DNA of 64,000 nucleotides from Desmodus rotundus (taxonomy: Eukaryota; Chordata; Mammalia; Chiroptera; Phyllostomidae), in contig NC_071392.1 in NCBI RefSeq assembly GCF_022682495.2, forward strand, positions 55,701,459-55,765,458, read 5' to 3'. The notes under the pieces are model-generated. The model was given only the letters and a program-made list of their open reading frames with translations. It was not told the origin of the DNA and did no database searches. Each line of letters starts with the position of its first letter. The first letter of the stretch is position 1. Shown here in pieces: positions 27,549 through 39,039 of the stretch. Made by a program: the position numbers and the translations under genes.

Positions 27549-29420
27549 AAGTATATGTTATTGATTACACTATTGCAGATGTCCCAAATTTTGTTCTCCT
27601 CTATCCTCCTCTGTCCTGCACCCTCCCAGCATTACCCCCCCCACCCCCAGCCCAGTCTATGTCCATGGGTTGTACATAAAAGTTCTTTGGCTTTTCTTAT
27701 TTCCTATACCATTCTTAACCTCCCTATGTCTATTTTGTGCCTACCAATTATGCTTCTTATTCCCTATAACTTTTCCCCCATTCCTCCTCTCCTCCTCCCC
27801 ACTGATAACCCTCCATGTGATCTCCACTTCTGTGATTCTGTTCCCATTCTAGTCGTTTTGCTTAGTTTTTGTTTGTTTTGTAGGTTCAGTTGTTGGTAGT
27901 TTTGAGTTTGTTGTCATTTTACCGTTCATAGTTTTTGATCTTCTTTTTTCTTAAATAAGTCCCTTTAACATTTCATATAATGAAGCCTGGTGATGATGAA
28001 CTCCTTTAACTTTATTATATCTGGGAAGCAATTTATCTGCCTTTCCATGCAAAATGATAGCTTTGCTCCATAGAGTAATCTTGGATGTAGGTCCTTGCCT
28101 TTCATGACTTTGAATACTTCCTTCCAGCCCCTTCTTGCCTGCAAGGTTTCTTTTGAGAAATCAGCCGACAGTCTTACAGGAACTCCTTTGTAGGTAACTC
28201 CTTTTCTCTTGCTGCTTTTAAGATTCTCTCCCTATCTCATCTTGGGTTACTTAACTGTGATCTGTCTTGGTGTGTTTCTTCTTGGACCCAACTTCTTTAG
28301 GACTTTCTGAGCATAATGGACTTGTATGTCTACTTCCTTCGCCAGATTAGAGAAGTTTTCCTTCATTATTTCCTGAAATAAGTTTTCCATTTCTTCCTCC
28401 TGTTCTCCTTCTGGCACACCTATGACTCAGATGTTGGAACATTTAAAGTTGTCCCAGGGGTTCCTCAGCCTCTCATTTTTTTTGAATTCATTTTTCTTCA
28501 TTCTGTTCCAATTGGATGTATATATCTTCTTTTTGTTCCAAATCATTGATTTGAGTCCCACTTTCCTTCCCTTCATTGTTGGTTACCTGCATATTTTCTT
28601 TTATTTCACTTTGATTAGCCTTCATTTCTTCCTTCATATTGTGACCGCACTCAATAATTTCTGTGAGCATCCTGATTACCAGTGTTTTGAACTCTGCATC
28701 TGATAGCCTGGCTATCTCCTCCTTGCTTAGTTCTTTTTTCTCAAGTTTAGACTTGTTCTTTCACTTGGGCCATGTTTCTTTGTTTTGATGAACATGTTAC
28801 ATTGTAAGGGGTGGAGCCTTAGGTATTCGTCAGGGCGGGGCAACCCACTTGTCTGTGTTATAGTGCTGCATGTGGGGAACAAATCAGAGAAGGAATAATG
28901 CTGCTTGCTTGGTTCTCACCCCACTTTCTGTCACTTCCCTCATTTCTCACAAGTGGACTGCGCTCCTTCAGGTGCTGATTCCCAGGTGGGTAGGCTTGTC
29001 TATATTTTAGGATCCCATGGGCCTCTCCAATGAACTCTTTTGTGAGACTGGGAGTTTCTCCCACCACTGAAACCACCACAGATTTTTACAGCAAGACGTT
29101 TTAAGGCTTTAGTTTCCTGCGCTGGAAAGCTGGGTTGCTTGCTCTGTCCAACTCTACAGTTGTTCCTCCCAGCTTAACCAAGCTCATTGTGGGACTGCCC
29201 AGTCAAACAGCTGCAGCCCCGCTCTCCCGCTCCACCACCCTGCCTCGCATCCTCACTACCCTGGGCTGCACATCTCTGTCCCTCCTACCAGTGTTGATGA
29301 ATGTTTCTTACACCTTCTCTGTCAGACTTCCATGTAGTTTGATTTTCTGGCAGTTATGGTTTTCTGTTTCTAAATTCGTTGCTATCCTTCTTTTACTCAC
29401 ACAATCCTATGAAACCATTC
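27549..29420 (-). mobile_element. HAL1 (half-L1) retrotransposon, near full length
   Basis: HAL1 elements are L1 relatives that keep ORF1 but have no ORF2. On the minus strand this copy shows a 5' UTR (about 29420-28773) and an ORF1 from about 28772 to 27955. ORF1 starts with an MAQVKEQ-like N-terminus and a coiled-coil Glu/Lys-rich part (60-codon piece at 28488-28670), and ends EMLKGLI. The 3' UTR ends 'aataacatatactt' at about 27549. ORF1 contains stops and frameshifts, so it is dead. The copy at 41994-44036 is the same family. Its target duplications were not found. Confidence 0.75.
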
Positions 29421-30116
29421 TAGGGCCCATCACTAAATGCTAAAGTCCAAGTCACCCGCTGAACAGCAAATAAATTCTGAAGACACTGATAATTGTTTAA
29501 TAAATACCCACTGATAATTGATGTTGATCTTTTGACATTCTTCTCTTTCTTTTCACCACTTTGTCACATACTTCAGACTTGGACTTCCCCAGAGAACATG
29601 AAAAAATTGAGTTCTACAGACATTTTTATTCTTATTTCTCCCACTCAGAGTATTCTAGAAAATAGCCAGTACTTAATTTAATTTTTCACCTGTAGATGTC
29701 ATTTTACAAGCTACAGATAATGTAAGCAAAATGTAACATGAGTACTTTCTATATATCCTATTTCAATTTGCAAGGAGTAAAACAATTATTTGTATCTGGA
29801 AATTTATATATTAATATCAATACATAAAACTTTCAAATCTATAAACATGTTTGACTCGTATAAGAAACATTATTTTTTCCAAACAAAAGGGAAAATGTTG
29901 TGAGTCCACATTTGTACACAAACCCTTGTCATCAAAGTGTAAATAAAACTCATATTTAATTCCTGGAATGATATATATAATGGCACACTTAAAAGTTCAT
30001 ATTGTAGAAAATAATTAAAATTTTATTCAACCCCCTTCCTTGCACATAGGCATTTCAAAGTCCTTTAGATTGAAGTCAAACGGATAAAACCCAATTAAAT
30101 TACCATATTAAACAGT

Positions 30117-30130
30117 CCCATAATGTGTTT
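30117..30130. repeat. target-site duplication of L1, 3' side
   Basis: The 14-bp cccataatgtgttt is identical to 36871-36884 and brackets the L1. Confidence 0.92.
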
Positions 30131-30439
30131 TTTTTTAATTTTTATTATTATTGAATTAGAGTTGTCTGCCTTTTCTCCACATCCCTCGACCCCACTACAG
30201 CCAAACACACCACCCTCCCCCACCTACACCCTACCCCTTGATTTTGTCCCTGTGTCCTTGACACTACTTGCTGTAAACCCCGCTCCCCGATGTCCCCTCC
30301 CCATTGCACCCTGGCTATTGTTAGATTGTTCTTAATTTCAATGTCTCTGGTTATATTTTGTTTCCTATTTTCTTTTGCTGATTATGTTCCAGTTAAAGGT
30401 GAGATCATATGCTATTTGTCCCTCACCGCCTGGCTTATT

Positions 30440-33400
30440 TCACTTAACATAATGCTCTCCAGTTCCATCATGCTGTTGCAAAGGGTATAAGCTCCTTCTT
30501 CCTCTCTTCTGCGTAGAATTCCATTGTGTAAATGTACCATACTTTTTTGTTCCACTCATTTGCTGATGGGCACTTAGGTTGCTTCCAGTACTTGGCTATT
30601 GTGAATTGTGCTGCTATGAACATTGGGGTGCATAGGTTCTTTTGGATTGGTGTTTCAGGGTTCTTGGGGTATAATACCAGTAGCTGAATTTCTGGGTCAA
30701 AGGGCAGTTCCATTTTTAGTTTTCTGAGGAAATTCCGTACTGTTTTCCACAGTAGCCTCACCAGTCTGCATTCCCACCAACAGTGCACTAGAGTTCCCTT
30801 TTCTCCTCATCCTCTCCAGCATCTGTTTGTTGATTTGTTTATGTTGGCCACTCTGGCTGGTGTGAGATGGTACCTCATTGTGGTTTTAATTTGCATCTCT
30901 CTGATGGCTAGTGGTGCTGAGCATCTTTTCATATGTCTCTGGGCCCTCTGTATGTCTTCCTTGGAGAAGCGTCTGTTCAACTCCTTTGCCCATTTTTTAA
31001 TTGGGTTGTTTGTCTTCCTGGAGTGGAATCATGTGAGTTCTTTATATATTTTGGACATCAGGCCCTTGTCTGAGGTATCATTGGCAAATATGTGTTCCCT
31101 TACTGTTGGTTCTCTTTGTATTTTAGTGCTGTTTTCTTTAGCCATGCAGAAGCTTTTTATTTTGATGAGGTCCCATTTTTTTATTATTTCCTTTATGACC
31201 CTTGCATAAGGGGACATGGCTGTGAAGATGTTGCTGCATGGAATGTCTGAGATTTGCCTGCCAATGTTTTCCTCTACCACTTTTAAGGTGTTATGACTTA
31301 CATTTAAGTCTTTTATCAATATTGAATTTATTTTTCTGTATGGCATAAACTGATGATCCAGTTCCATTTTTTTACACGTAGCTGTCCAGATCTCCCAACA
31401 ACATTTGTTGAAGAGGCTCTTTTTGCTCCATTTTATACTCCCACCTCCTTTGTCAAATATTAATTGACTGTAAAGATTTGGGTTTACTTCTGGACTCTGT
31501 TCTGTTCCACTGGTCTACATGCCAGTTTTTATGCCAGTACCAGGCTGTTTTGATTACATTGGCCTTGTAATACAGTTGGAGCTCAGGAATTGTGATCCCT
31601 CCTACTTTGTTCTTCTTTTTTAAAATTGCTGCAGCTATATGGGGTCATTTATGGTTCCATACGAATTTCTGAAATATTTGTTCTCTATCTGTGAAATATG
31701 TCATGGGTACTCTAATACGGACTGCATTGAATGTATAAATAGCTTTGAGTAGTATGACCATATTGATGATATTAATTCTTCCAATCCATGAGCATGATAC
31801 ATGCTTCCATTTGTTTGTGTCTTCCTTAATTTCTTCCTTCAGTGTTGTGTAGTTTTCTGAGTACAGGTCTTTTACCTCCTTGGTTAGGTTTATTTCTAGG
31901 TACTTTATTTTTCTTGTTGCTATATCAAATGGGTTTTTTTTCCTGATTTCTGTTTCTGATGTTTCATTGTTGGTATACAGGAATGGCTTTGATTTCTGAG
32001 TATTGACTTTGTATCCAGCTATTTTGCCAAATTCATTTATTAGGTCAAGTAGTGTTTTGGTGGAGTCTATAGGGTTTTCCATGTACACTATCATGTCATC
32101 TGCAAACAGTGACAGTTTCATTTCCTCCTTTCCAATTTGGATGCCTTTCATTGCTTTTTCTTGTCTGATTGCTGTGGCTAGGACTTCCAATACTATGTTC
32201 AATAGGAGTGGTGACAGAGGGCATCCTTCTCTTCTTCCTGATCTTAGTGGGAAAGCTCTAAGTTTCTGTCCACGGAGTATGATGTTGGCTGTAGGTCTCT
32301 CATATATGGCGTTTATTATGTTGAGAAATGCTCCCTGTATTCCCACATTGCTGAGTGTTTTTATCAGAACTGGTTGCTGTGTTTTATCAAATGCTTTTTC
32401 CACATCTATTGATATGATCATGTGGTTTTTGTCTTTGCCGTTGTTTATGTAATGTATTATCTTATTGATTTATGAATATTGTACTATCCTTGCATCCCTG
32501 GGATGAATCCCACTTGGTCATGGTGTATGATCTTTTTAATGTACTGCTGGATGCAGTTTGACAATATTTTGTTGACAATTTTAGCATCTATGTTCATAAG
32601 CCATATTGTACTGAAGTTTTCATTCTTCGTTGTGTCTTTATCGGGTTTTGGGATTAGGATGATACTGGCTTCATAAAAAGAGTTTGGGAGCCTTCCATCA
32701 GTTTGCATTTTTTGGAATAGTCTGTGGAGGATAGGGGTTAGCTCTTCCTTAAATGCTTGGTAGAATTCTCCTGTGAAACCATCTGGTCCAGGGCTTTTGT
32801 GTGTTCGGAGTTTTTTGATTACTCTTTCAATTTCGTCTGCTGTTTATTGGTCTGTTCAGGCTTTCTTCTTCTTCTTCATTCAGTTTTGGAAGATTATGTT
32901 TTTCTAGAAATGTGTCCATTTCACCTAGGTTTTCAAACTTCTTGGCATACAGTTCTTCCTAGTAATTTCTTACAATCCTTTGTATTTCTCTGGTAGCAGT
33001 TGTAATCTCTCCTCTTTCTAATTGTGTTTATTTGGATCCTCTCTCTTTTTTTCTTGATGAGCCAACTTAAAGGTTTGTCAATTTGTTTATCTTTTCAAAG
33101 ATCCAGCTCCTGGATTCATTGTTCGCTAGAATTGTGCTTTTAGTCTCTATGTCATTTAACTCTGCTCTGGTCTTGGTTATTTCGTTTGTCGATTTTGTTT
33201 ATCTTTTCAAAGAACCAGCTCCGGGATTCATTGATCCTTAGAATTGTGCTTTTCGTCTCTATGTCATTTAACTCTGCTCTGATATTGGTTATTTCCTTCC
33301 TTCTACACGCTCTTCGCTGTCTTTATTGTTGTTCCTCGAGTTCTTGTAAGTGTAGGGTTAGGCTGTTTTTTGAAATGTTTCTATCTTTTTATGGTAGGCC

Positions 33401-34300
33401 TGTATTGCTATGAACTCCCCTCTAAGGAGTGCCTTTGCTGGGTCCCATAGGTTTTGGGTTGTTGTGAGTTCATTTTCATTTGTTTCCAGAAAGTTTTTGA
33501 TTTCTTCCCTAATCTTGTTCTTGACCCATTCATTGTTTAATAGCATGCTATTCAGTCTCCATGATTTTGAGTGCTTTGGGTTTTTTTCCTTTGGGGTTGG
33601 TTTCTAGTTTCAGTCCCTTGTGGTCAGAGAAAATGCTTGATATGATTTTAATTTTCTTGCATTTGTTGAGGCTTGCTTTGTGTCCTATCATGTGGTCAAT
33701 CTTTGAAAATGTTCCATGTATACTTGAAAAGAACATGTATTTTCCTTCTTTGGGATGAAAAGCTCTATATGTATCAGTTAATTCCATTTCATCTAGGGTA
33801 TTGTTAAGTGACACTTTTTTTTTTGATATTTTGTTTGGAAGATCTGTCCATTTTTGACAGTGGGTTGTTAAACTCCCCTACTATGATTGTGTTGCTGTCA
33901 ATATCTTTCTTGAAGTGCTCCAAGATTTTCTTTATGTATTTGGGTGCTCCTATATTGGGTGCATATATATTTACGATGTTTATGTTTTCTTGGTGGATTC
34001 TTCCTTTGAGTATTATGAAGTGATCTTCTGGGTCTCTCTTTATGGTCCTTCTTTGGAAGTCTATTTTGTCTGATATGAGTATTGCTACCCCAGATTTTTT
34101 TTCCTGTCCGTTTGCTTGGAAAATTTGTTTCCAGCCCCTCTATTTCAGTCTGTGTAGGTTTTCTGTCCTGAGGTGGGTGTCTTGTAGGCAGCATATGTGT
34201 GGGTCATGTTTTCTTATCCATTCAGCTACTCTATGTCTTTTGATTGGAGCATTTAATCCATTTACATTTAAGGTTATTATCGATAGGTATTCATTGCCAT
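30440..34300 (-). pseudogene. L1 ORF2 (endonuclease, reverse transcriptase), broken
   Basis: The frame begins with an endonuclease domain (LNVNGLNAPIKRHRV-like) at about 34300. Reverse transcriptase follows: 32484-32708 carries the [13 protein letters not shown] block and the [13 protein letters not shown] block, and 31645-32421 has [16 protein letters not shown] and LFADDMIVY with the catalytic Asp pair. The C-terminal zinc-knuckle region, with HCWWEC and QPKCPSANEW, is at 30468-30788. The coding sequence is split over several frames and includes a 111-bp tandem duplication at 33073-33295. Two endonuclease catalytic positions differ from those usual in L1 (QDTHL for QETHL, GEFN for GDFN). 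It is not functional. Confidence 0.9.
33073..33295 (-). repeat. 111-bp tandem duplication inside L1 ORF2
   Basis: Two head-to-tail copies, 33073-33183 and 33184-33295, share 'tatcttttcaaaga', 'agaattgtgctttt' and 'tctctatgtcatttaactct' in the same order. They differ at scattered bases and by one T. The right-hand unit is closer to what I expect of L1, so the left unit looks like the diverged extra copy. Confidence 0.85.
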
Positions 34301-34346
34301 TTTACCATACCTGTGTTCCTCTCTCTCTCTCTTTTCCTTCCTTTCC

Positions 34347-35263
34347 TTAAAGCAGTACCTTTAGCATCTCTTGCAGAGCTTTTGTGGAGGTGTATTCTTT
34401 TAGACTCATTTTGTCTGGGAAACTCTTTATTTGGCCTCCTATTTTGATTGAGAGCCTTCCTGAGTAAAGTATTCTTGTTTGCAGGCCTGTGGTTCTCATT
34501 ACTTGGAATATTTTTTCCATTTTCTTCTGGCCTGGAGCATTTCCATTGAGAAGTCAGTTGTTAACCTTATTGGGGCTCCCTTGTATGTTAGTTTCTGTTT
34601 CTACCTTGCTGCCTTTAAGATCCTCTCTTTGTCTTCGAATTTTGCCATTTTAATTATGATGTGTCTGGCAGTGGGCCTCTTTGGGTTTCTATTGCTTGGG
34701 ACTCTGTGTTTCTTGGATTTGTGTAATTTTTTCTCTCGTCAGATTAGGGAAATTTTCCATCATTACTTTTTCAAACAAGTTTTCTATCCCTTGCTCCTCC
34801 TCTTCTCCTTCTGGAATCCCTGCTATATGGATATTGTTATGTTTCATATTGTCCTGCATTTCCCTTAACCCCTCTTCATTCTTTCTGAGCCTCTTTTCCT
34901 TTTCTTGCTCTTTCTGGGTGTCTTTTTCTACTTTTTCCTCCAGCTCGCTGTTCCGATCCTCTGCTTCGTCAAGTGTGCTTTTGAATCCTTTTACTGTGTT
35001 CTTCAGTTCAGAAATTGTATTCTTCATTTCCTCTTGACCCTTGTTGATAGTTTCTATTCCTTTTTGATGGTGATATAGTTTGCAGTGAGTTCATTGTAGT
35101 TTCACTGTAGTTTCTCATAATTCTCCGTGAGCTCAGTGAGCTTCCTGATAACCATTGCTTTGAACTCAGTATCCGATAGTTGACTTGCCTTTATTTCAGT
35201 TAGCATTCTTTCTGAGGCTTCATCCTTTCCTTTCTTTTGGGGATTGTCTTTTTGTCTTTCCAT
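34347..35263 (-). pseudogene. L1 ORF1 (RNA-binding coiled-coil protein), broken
   Basis: The frame opens with ATG at 35263 (MERQKDNPQKKGKDEASERM) and ends ...ALQEMLKVLL stop at 34347-34349, about 305 codons. The best-preserved part (34689-35027) shows the coiled coil (KNTISELKNTVKGFKSTLDE) and the start of the RRM-like domain (NIHIAGIPEGEEEEQG). ORF1p normally forms trimers that bind L1 RNA. At least two in-frame stops and a frameshift disrupt the N-terminal third, so no intact protein is made. Confidence 0.85.
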
Positions 35264-35418
35264 TGTTTGTGAGACTCTTCTTATTAGCCTCTGCTTCTTA
35301 AATTGATCTGTTCTGAGTCCCTGGGTTTATGGTATGAACTTCTATGGTAGAATGCCAGTGGGATTGAGTGGTGCCATCTCTTTAATCTCCTGTGCTCACT
35401 GGTCTAACTCCCTGTTGG

Positions 35419-35451
35419 ACCCATAAACGTCATAAACTGACGTTTATGGGT
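35419..35451. repeat. perfect 14-bp inverted repeat in L1 5' UTR
   Basis: The arms acccataaacgtca (35419-35432) and tgacgtttatgggt (35438-35451) are exact reverse complements around a 5-base loop. The palindrome sits between two direct copies of ggtctaactc (35401-35410 and 35459-35468). Confidence 0.95.
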
Positions 35452-35510
35452 GTAACACGGTCTAACTCTGGTCTTTTCAGAGCTCGAGGTTTTATTGTCT
35501 CACCTGTGGG

Positions 35511-35770
35511 AGGAGAAAGAAGAAAAAAAAAGGAGAAGGGAAGGATGAAAAAGGGAATAGAAAAGGAATGGAAGGAAGGAAGAAGGAATAAAAAAAGATC
35601 AGAGGAAAGATAAGAAGAAGGAATTTTAACAAAAATTAAAACAAAAAAATAAATAAAAGAAGGCAGGAAGAAGGAATAAACAAGTAAAGGATGGAGGGAA
35701 GAAGGAATAAAAAAAGAAAGAAGGACAGAAAGGAAGAAGGAATTTAGGGTTAAAGGGACATAAAAAAGGA
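35511..35770. repeat. purine-rich GGAA/GAAA tract in L1 5' UTR
   Basis: About 260 bp of almost only A and G occurs on the plus strand, with repeated ggaagaaggaata-type units (pyrimidine on the L1 sense strand). It is probably a variable tandem tract of the L1 5' UTR. Confidence 0.85.
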
Positions 35771-36848
35771 TAAAAAAATTCTTCTGCTGGCTTTAAATTG
35801 GTCAGATCAGTTCTGCTGGTCTTCTTGTTTTTGAAAAAGGAGGGGGTGGTTGGAGGGATTCGTTTCACTTTTCTGCATTCCTGAGCCACACTTTTCGCTG
35901 TTGTCCAGCCTCCAGTCCAGTTCCTCCACGTCTTTCTGCTCCCTCCTAGGCCTTTAGTTCAACAGTTTTGATGTCCTTGAGGTGTACCGATTTGGGGCAA
36001 CTCACACTCCACCTTCTTGCTCTTTGCTTTCTTAGATGCTAGGGGCTCTTGGTGGTCCTTCGGGGTAGTTCTGCCCCCTACTGGGTCAAGTCTTTCCGGG
36101 GACTGCAGTCGCCCCTAGACCTGCAGCTTCCCTCTGCTGGGCGTTCTGCCTTCCTCCTAGAGAGCGAGTAGGCCCTGCAGGGCTCTCTGTGCAGGGGCTA
36201 GGTTGGAGTTGTTCAGAACCGGTGCTTCAGGTGTGGTCGCCCTAGAGGGCAGCCAGGCTGTTGATTGGGTTGTGTGCAGACCCCTGGCTTTGGGCCTGTG
36301 AGCCGGAGCAGCCAAGTTGCTGATCTGGGTACACAGCCACCAGGGGTTTCCGTTGTGGGTGCCCAGTCCGCTGATCTGGGTGCACGCCAACCAGGCTTCA
36401 GGTGTGTGCTGGGGCTACTTATCCTGTGTTCACAGTCCAGGGGCTAAGGGGGTAGGGGCGTAAGAGGCCAAGGCTGCTGCGGAGAGTTCTCTAAATAGCT
36501 ACTGAGCCTCTATTTTCTTTTTCTTTTCTAGAAATTCTTCCTATTTAAGCCCCCCCGGTGCAAACAAGCACCTGGCCTCTCACACAGCCCAGCCTGGCTC
36601 TCTCCCAGGAATCTTGCAGCAGACCCTGTGCCCCAGCCGGGGGCTTCATCTGCCCTGGTCCCAGTGCTGTTCCCAGGGAACTTATTGTCCTTACACACTC
36701 TTCTTACCATCTGATCTTTCAATGTGCTCTATCTGTGGTCTCCGATCTTCATATATGCTGGAATACCATTGGCTGTTCGCTCTGTTCCTCAGATCAGCTA
36801 GGCGTTTCACTGGTGCCGAGGGGAAGTGGACTCTGCTCCCACCTCTTG

Positions 36849-36860
36849 CCGCCATCTTCT
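36849..36860 (-). promoter_or_regulatory. YY1-type site at L1 5' end
   Basis: On the minus strand the first bases of the L1 contain agaagatggcgg, which includes the core ATGGCGG. In L1 elements a YY1 site at this position directs transcription to start at the element's first base. Its preservation supports an intact 5' end. Confidence 0.7.
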
Positions 36861-36870
36861 GACCACGAAA

Positions 36871-36884
36871 CCCATAATGTGTTT
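36871..36884. repeat. target-site duplication of L1, 5' side
   Basis: cccataatgtgttt is identical to 30117-30130. Confidence 0.92.
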
Positions 36885-37885
36885 AAAAACACTTTAGGAA
36901 TTCTATATGTGATGGGGGTTATGAAGGTAGAAAGTGTACTGGATAACTTAATGTACAATAAATACAGCACAATAATTTGGCCTGCTGTAGTCCTTTATTT
37001 TGGAGGAATAAACAGTTGACTATAATATTAAGGAAACTGTTTTCAAATAAAAATGAATGAAAAAATTGAGGTACGATAAGAAAGATAGCAAGAGGTTGGT
37101 CACCTAATCACTGCATACTTAAAGGTAAAAGTTTCAATTTTGTCTAATGACTTCCATCCACATGGCATTTTAACACTTCTCTAAAGTAACAGTTTCTTCT
37201 TAGAGTTGCCATGGGAATCTTTCTTCCACAGATTTGCAGTGCGAGGGTTCCTTTGTGTTAATGTGCAACATACTGGTATGTGGAGAAAGGATGAGGAAGG
37301 CTGTTGTAACTGAGTAATACTCCCCATATTTTGTTTATATTTGCTTCAGTAGAAAGGGTCATCCATTTCCAGGTTCACCTCTGGAACCCATCATGTGGCA
37401 GATCTCGACCTTGAGCTGGCTAGGCCACGAGCTAAACCACCATAGAGCCAAAAGTAGGTGGTACTTGGAAGACCCCTATCACAAAGGCGGCATCTCTTTC
37501 CCATAGGAAGAGTAAATAACATGTGGCCTCTCTGAATTCTTAAAACATGTCTTGTTTTAAATGTAAAATCAACTCTTAACTATCTATAAAGACACTATTT
37601 TTTCAATTGCCCTGGTTGTTAAATTTCATTCAGATGTGAATTTTTAAAATAGTTCATGCTGCAGTGACGTCTGTTTTCTGTATGCTGAAGGGTCCAATGC
37701 CGAGATTTACCTTTCAGTATCTCATCTCCTTTCCAACTGCTCCTCATGAAACCAGTATTGCAGGTAGAACTAGGCAACAGTTAACACTGCAATAACATGA
37801 GGACCCCACAATTTGAGAAACTGACTTTAAGAGGAGAGAAAGGAAAGGGGAGAAGGAGGAGTACTAGTCTAAACCAACTTTGTGA

Positions 37886-38073
37886 GTCCTGGCTGGCATG
37901 GCTCAGTTGGTTGAGCGCCATCTCACAAATAGAAAGGTCGTCGGTTCAGTTCCCAGTCAGGGCACGTGCCTGAATTGCAGGCTCTGCCTGCAGCTGGGGT
38001 GCTTGAAGGAGGCAATCATTGCCATTTCTTTCCCTTTCTTTCTTGCTCCCTTCCCCTCTCTGTAAAATAAAAA
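37886..38073 (+). mobile_element. Ves SINE
   Basis: The head (gtcctggctggcatggctca, then gttggttgagcgcc) and the B-box-like 'gtcggttcagttcccagtca' mark a Ves SINE, with a ct-rich tail ending taaaataaaaa. Perfect 16-bp duplications (taaaccaactttgtga) lie at 37870-37885 and 38074-38089. It is antisense to GLI3. Confidence 0.93.
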
Positions 38074-38230
38074 TAAACCAACTTTGTGACTGTTATACTA
38101 ACAACGTCATCCACTTTCTGGTTACAGCTGTGAAATTTACTGCACAACCACTGCCATTCAAAGTAAAAACACCATTCAAAGTAAGAACAGTTCTTTCCAG
38201 TTTTGTAGAGAATGAGCCAAAAGCTATCAC

Positions 38231-38440
38231 CATATTTTTCGGACTATAAGACACACTGCCCTGACCCCAAATTTGGGAGGAAAATAGGGGTGCGTCTTAT
38301 AGTCCAAATGTAGCTTACCTGGCTCGCTACAATTTCTGCTTTAAAGGATGCTATTAAATATTTTACCACATTTTTTGCTTCAAATTTTTCCCTCTTTTCC
38401 TCCTCTAAAACCTAGGCGCGTCTTATGGTCCAAAAATACA
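38231..38440. mobile_element. MITE-like DNA transposon with terminal and internal inverted repeats
   Basis: The left end, atatttttcggactataaga (38232-38251), pairs with the right end, where the reverse complement of 38416-38439 reads gtatttttggaccataagac. The left terminal repeat is also copied in inverse orientation inside the element (38290-38305, 15 of 16 bases), so the first 75 bp can fold into a hairpin. No coding sequence is present. It looks like a small non-autonomous DNA transposon; I do not name the family. Confidence 0.7.
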
Positions 38441-39039
38441 GTAGTATTTATGTATAGGTAGGTTAGGGATATACTTAATGTGCGGGCACTTCTATTTGAA
38501 AAATAAATAAATAAATAAGGCTTCCACTGGCATCCATAAAAGCTTCCAGGGCACATTTACTAGAAAATCCAGCAGCCTCAAAAGAAGTCATGAGCACATA
38601 AATAAAGGTCTGTATACTCACAAAATAAGTATGTGTGACCCCCAATGTTTACAGTGAGGAACACACTTTTGAATAATGTTTTAGACAGAAATCCATCAGG
38701 CATTTGGCTCTACATGATCAAAGTGTTCTAAAGGCTTTAAAAGGTATTTGCCAAACGGACAAAATCTCTAGGACTATGAAGGGCGGTGAGACACTATCCA
38801 ATGAGATCTGGCTCAAAGCAATGGTTAGGAAAATATATTAATATAAGCATAATTGAATTTTTAAAAACATCATCAGATATTATTTCTCTACTGTAAATGG
38901 TGCTTCTAACCAATTCTTTCAGTTGTGCCTCCTACTTGAGGGACAGAAAGAAGTTCAAAGTTAGACTCACCAGGTTCTGCCCCATAAGTAGCTGAGTGCC
39001 TTTGACTCAGCCCAATAACCTCCTTGACCATCAGCTTTC

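Larger units (their letters stand above)
30131..36870 (-). mobile_element. near full-length L1 retrotransposon in GLI3 sense orientation
   Basis: This 6.74-kb element is flanked by perfect 14-bp duplications (cccataatgtgttt). In element order it has a 5' UTR from 36870 with a YY1-type 'agatggcggc' start, ORF1 (about 35263-34347), ORF2 (about 34300-30440), a 3' UTR and a short poly(A) seen as the T-run at 30127-30136. Both reading frames carry frameshifts and stops, so it cannot make its proteins. The intact 5' end and perfect duplications suggest insertion within bat evolution rather than an ancient mammalian copy. It lies in the transcriptional sense of GLI3, an orientation usually depleted in introns. 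Confidence 0.93.

Noticed and set aside
31645..32421. A 258-codon minus-strand frame with reverse transcriptase motifs, the longest frame in the window
   Set aside because: It is a surviving piece of L1 ORF2 between frameshifts, not a host gene or a diversity-generating system.
32003..32452. Long plus-strand frames through the L1 (also 30835-31209, 34479-34868)
   Set aside because: These are shadows of the L1 coding strand, hydrophobic because they are antisense to a Lys-rich protein.
36100..36870. GC-richer region resembling a CpG island or gene promoter
   Set aside because: It is the 5' UTR of the L1, bounded by the L1 target duplication.
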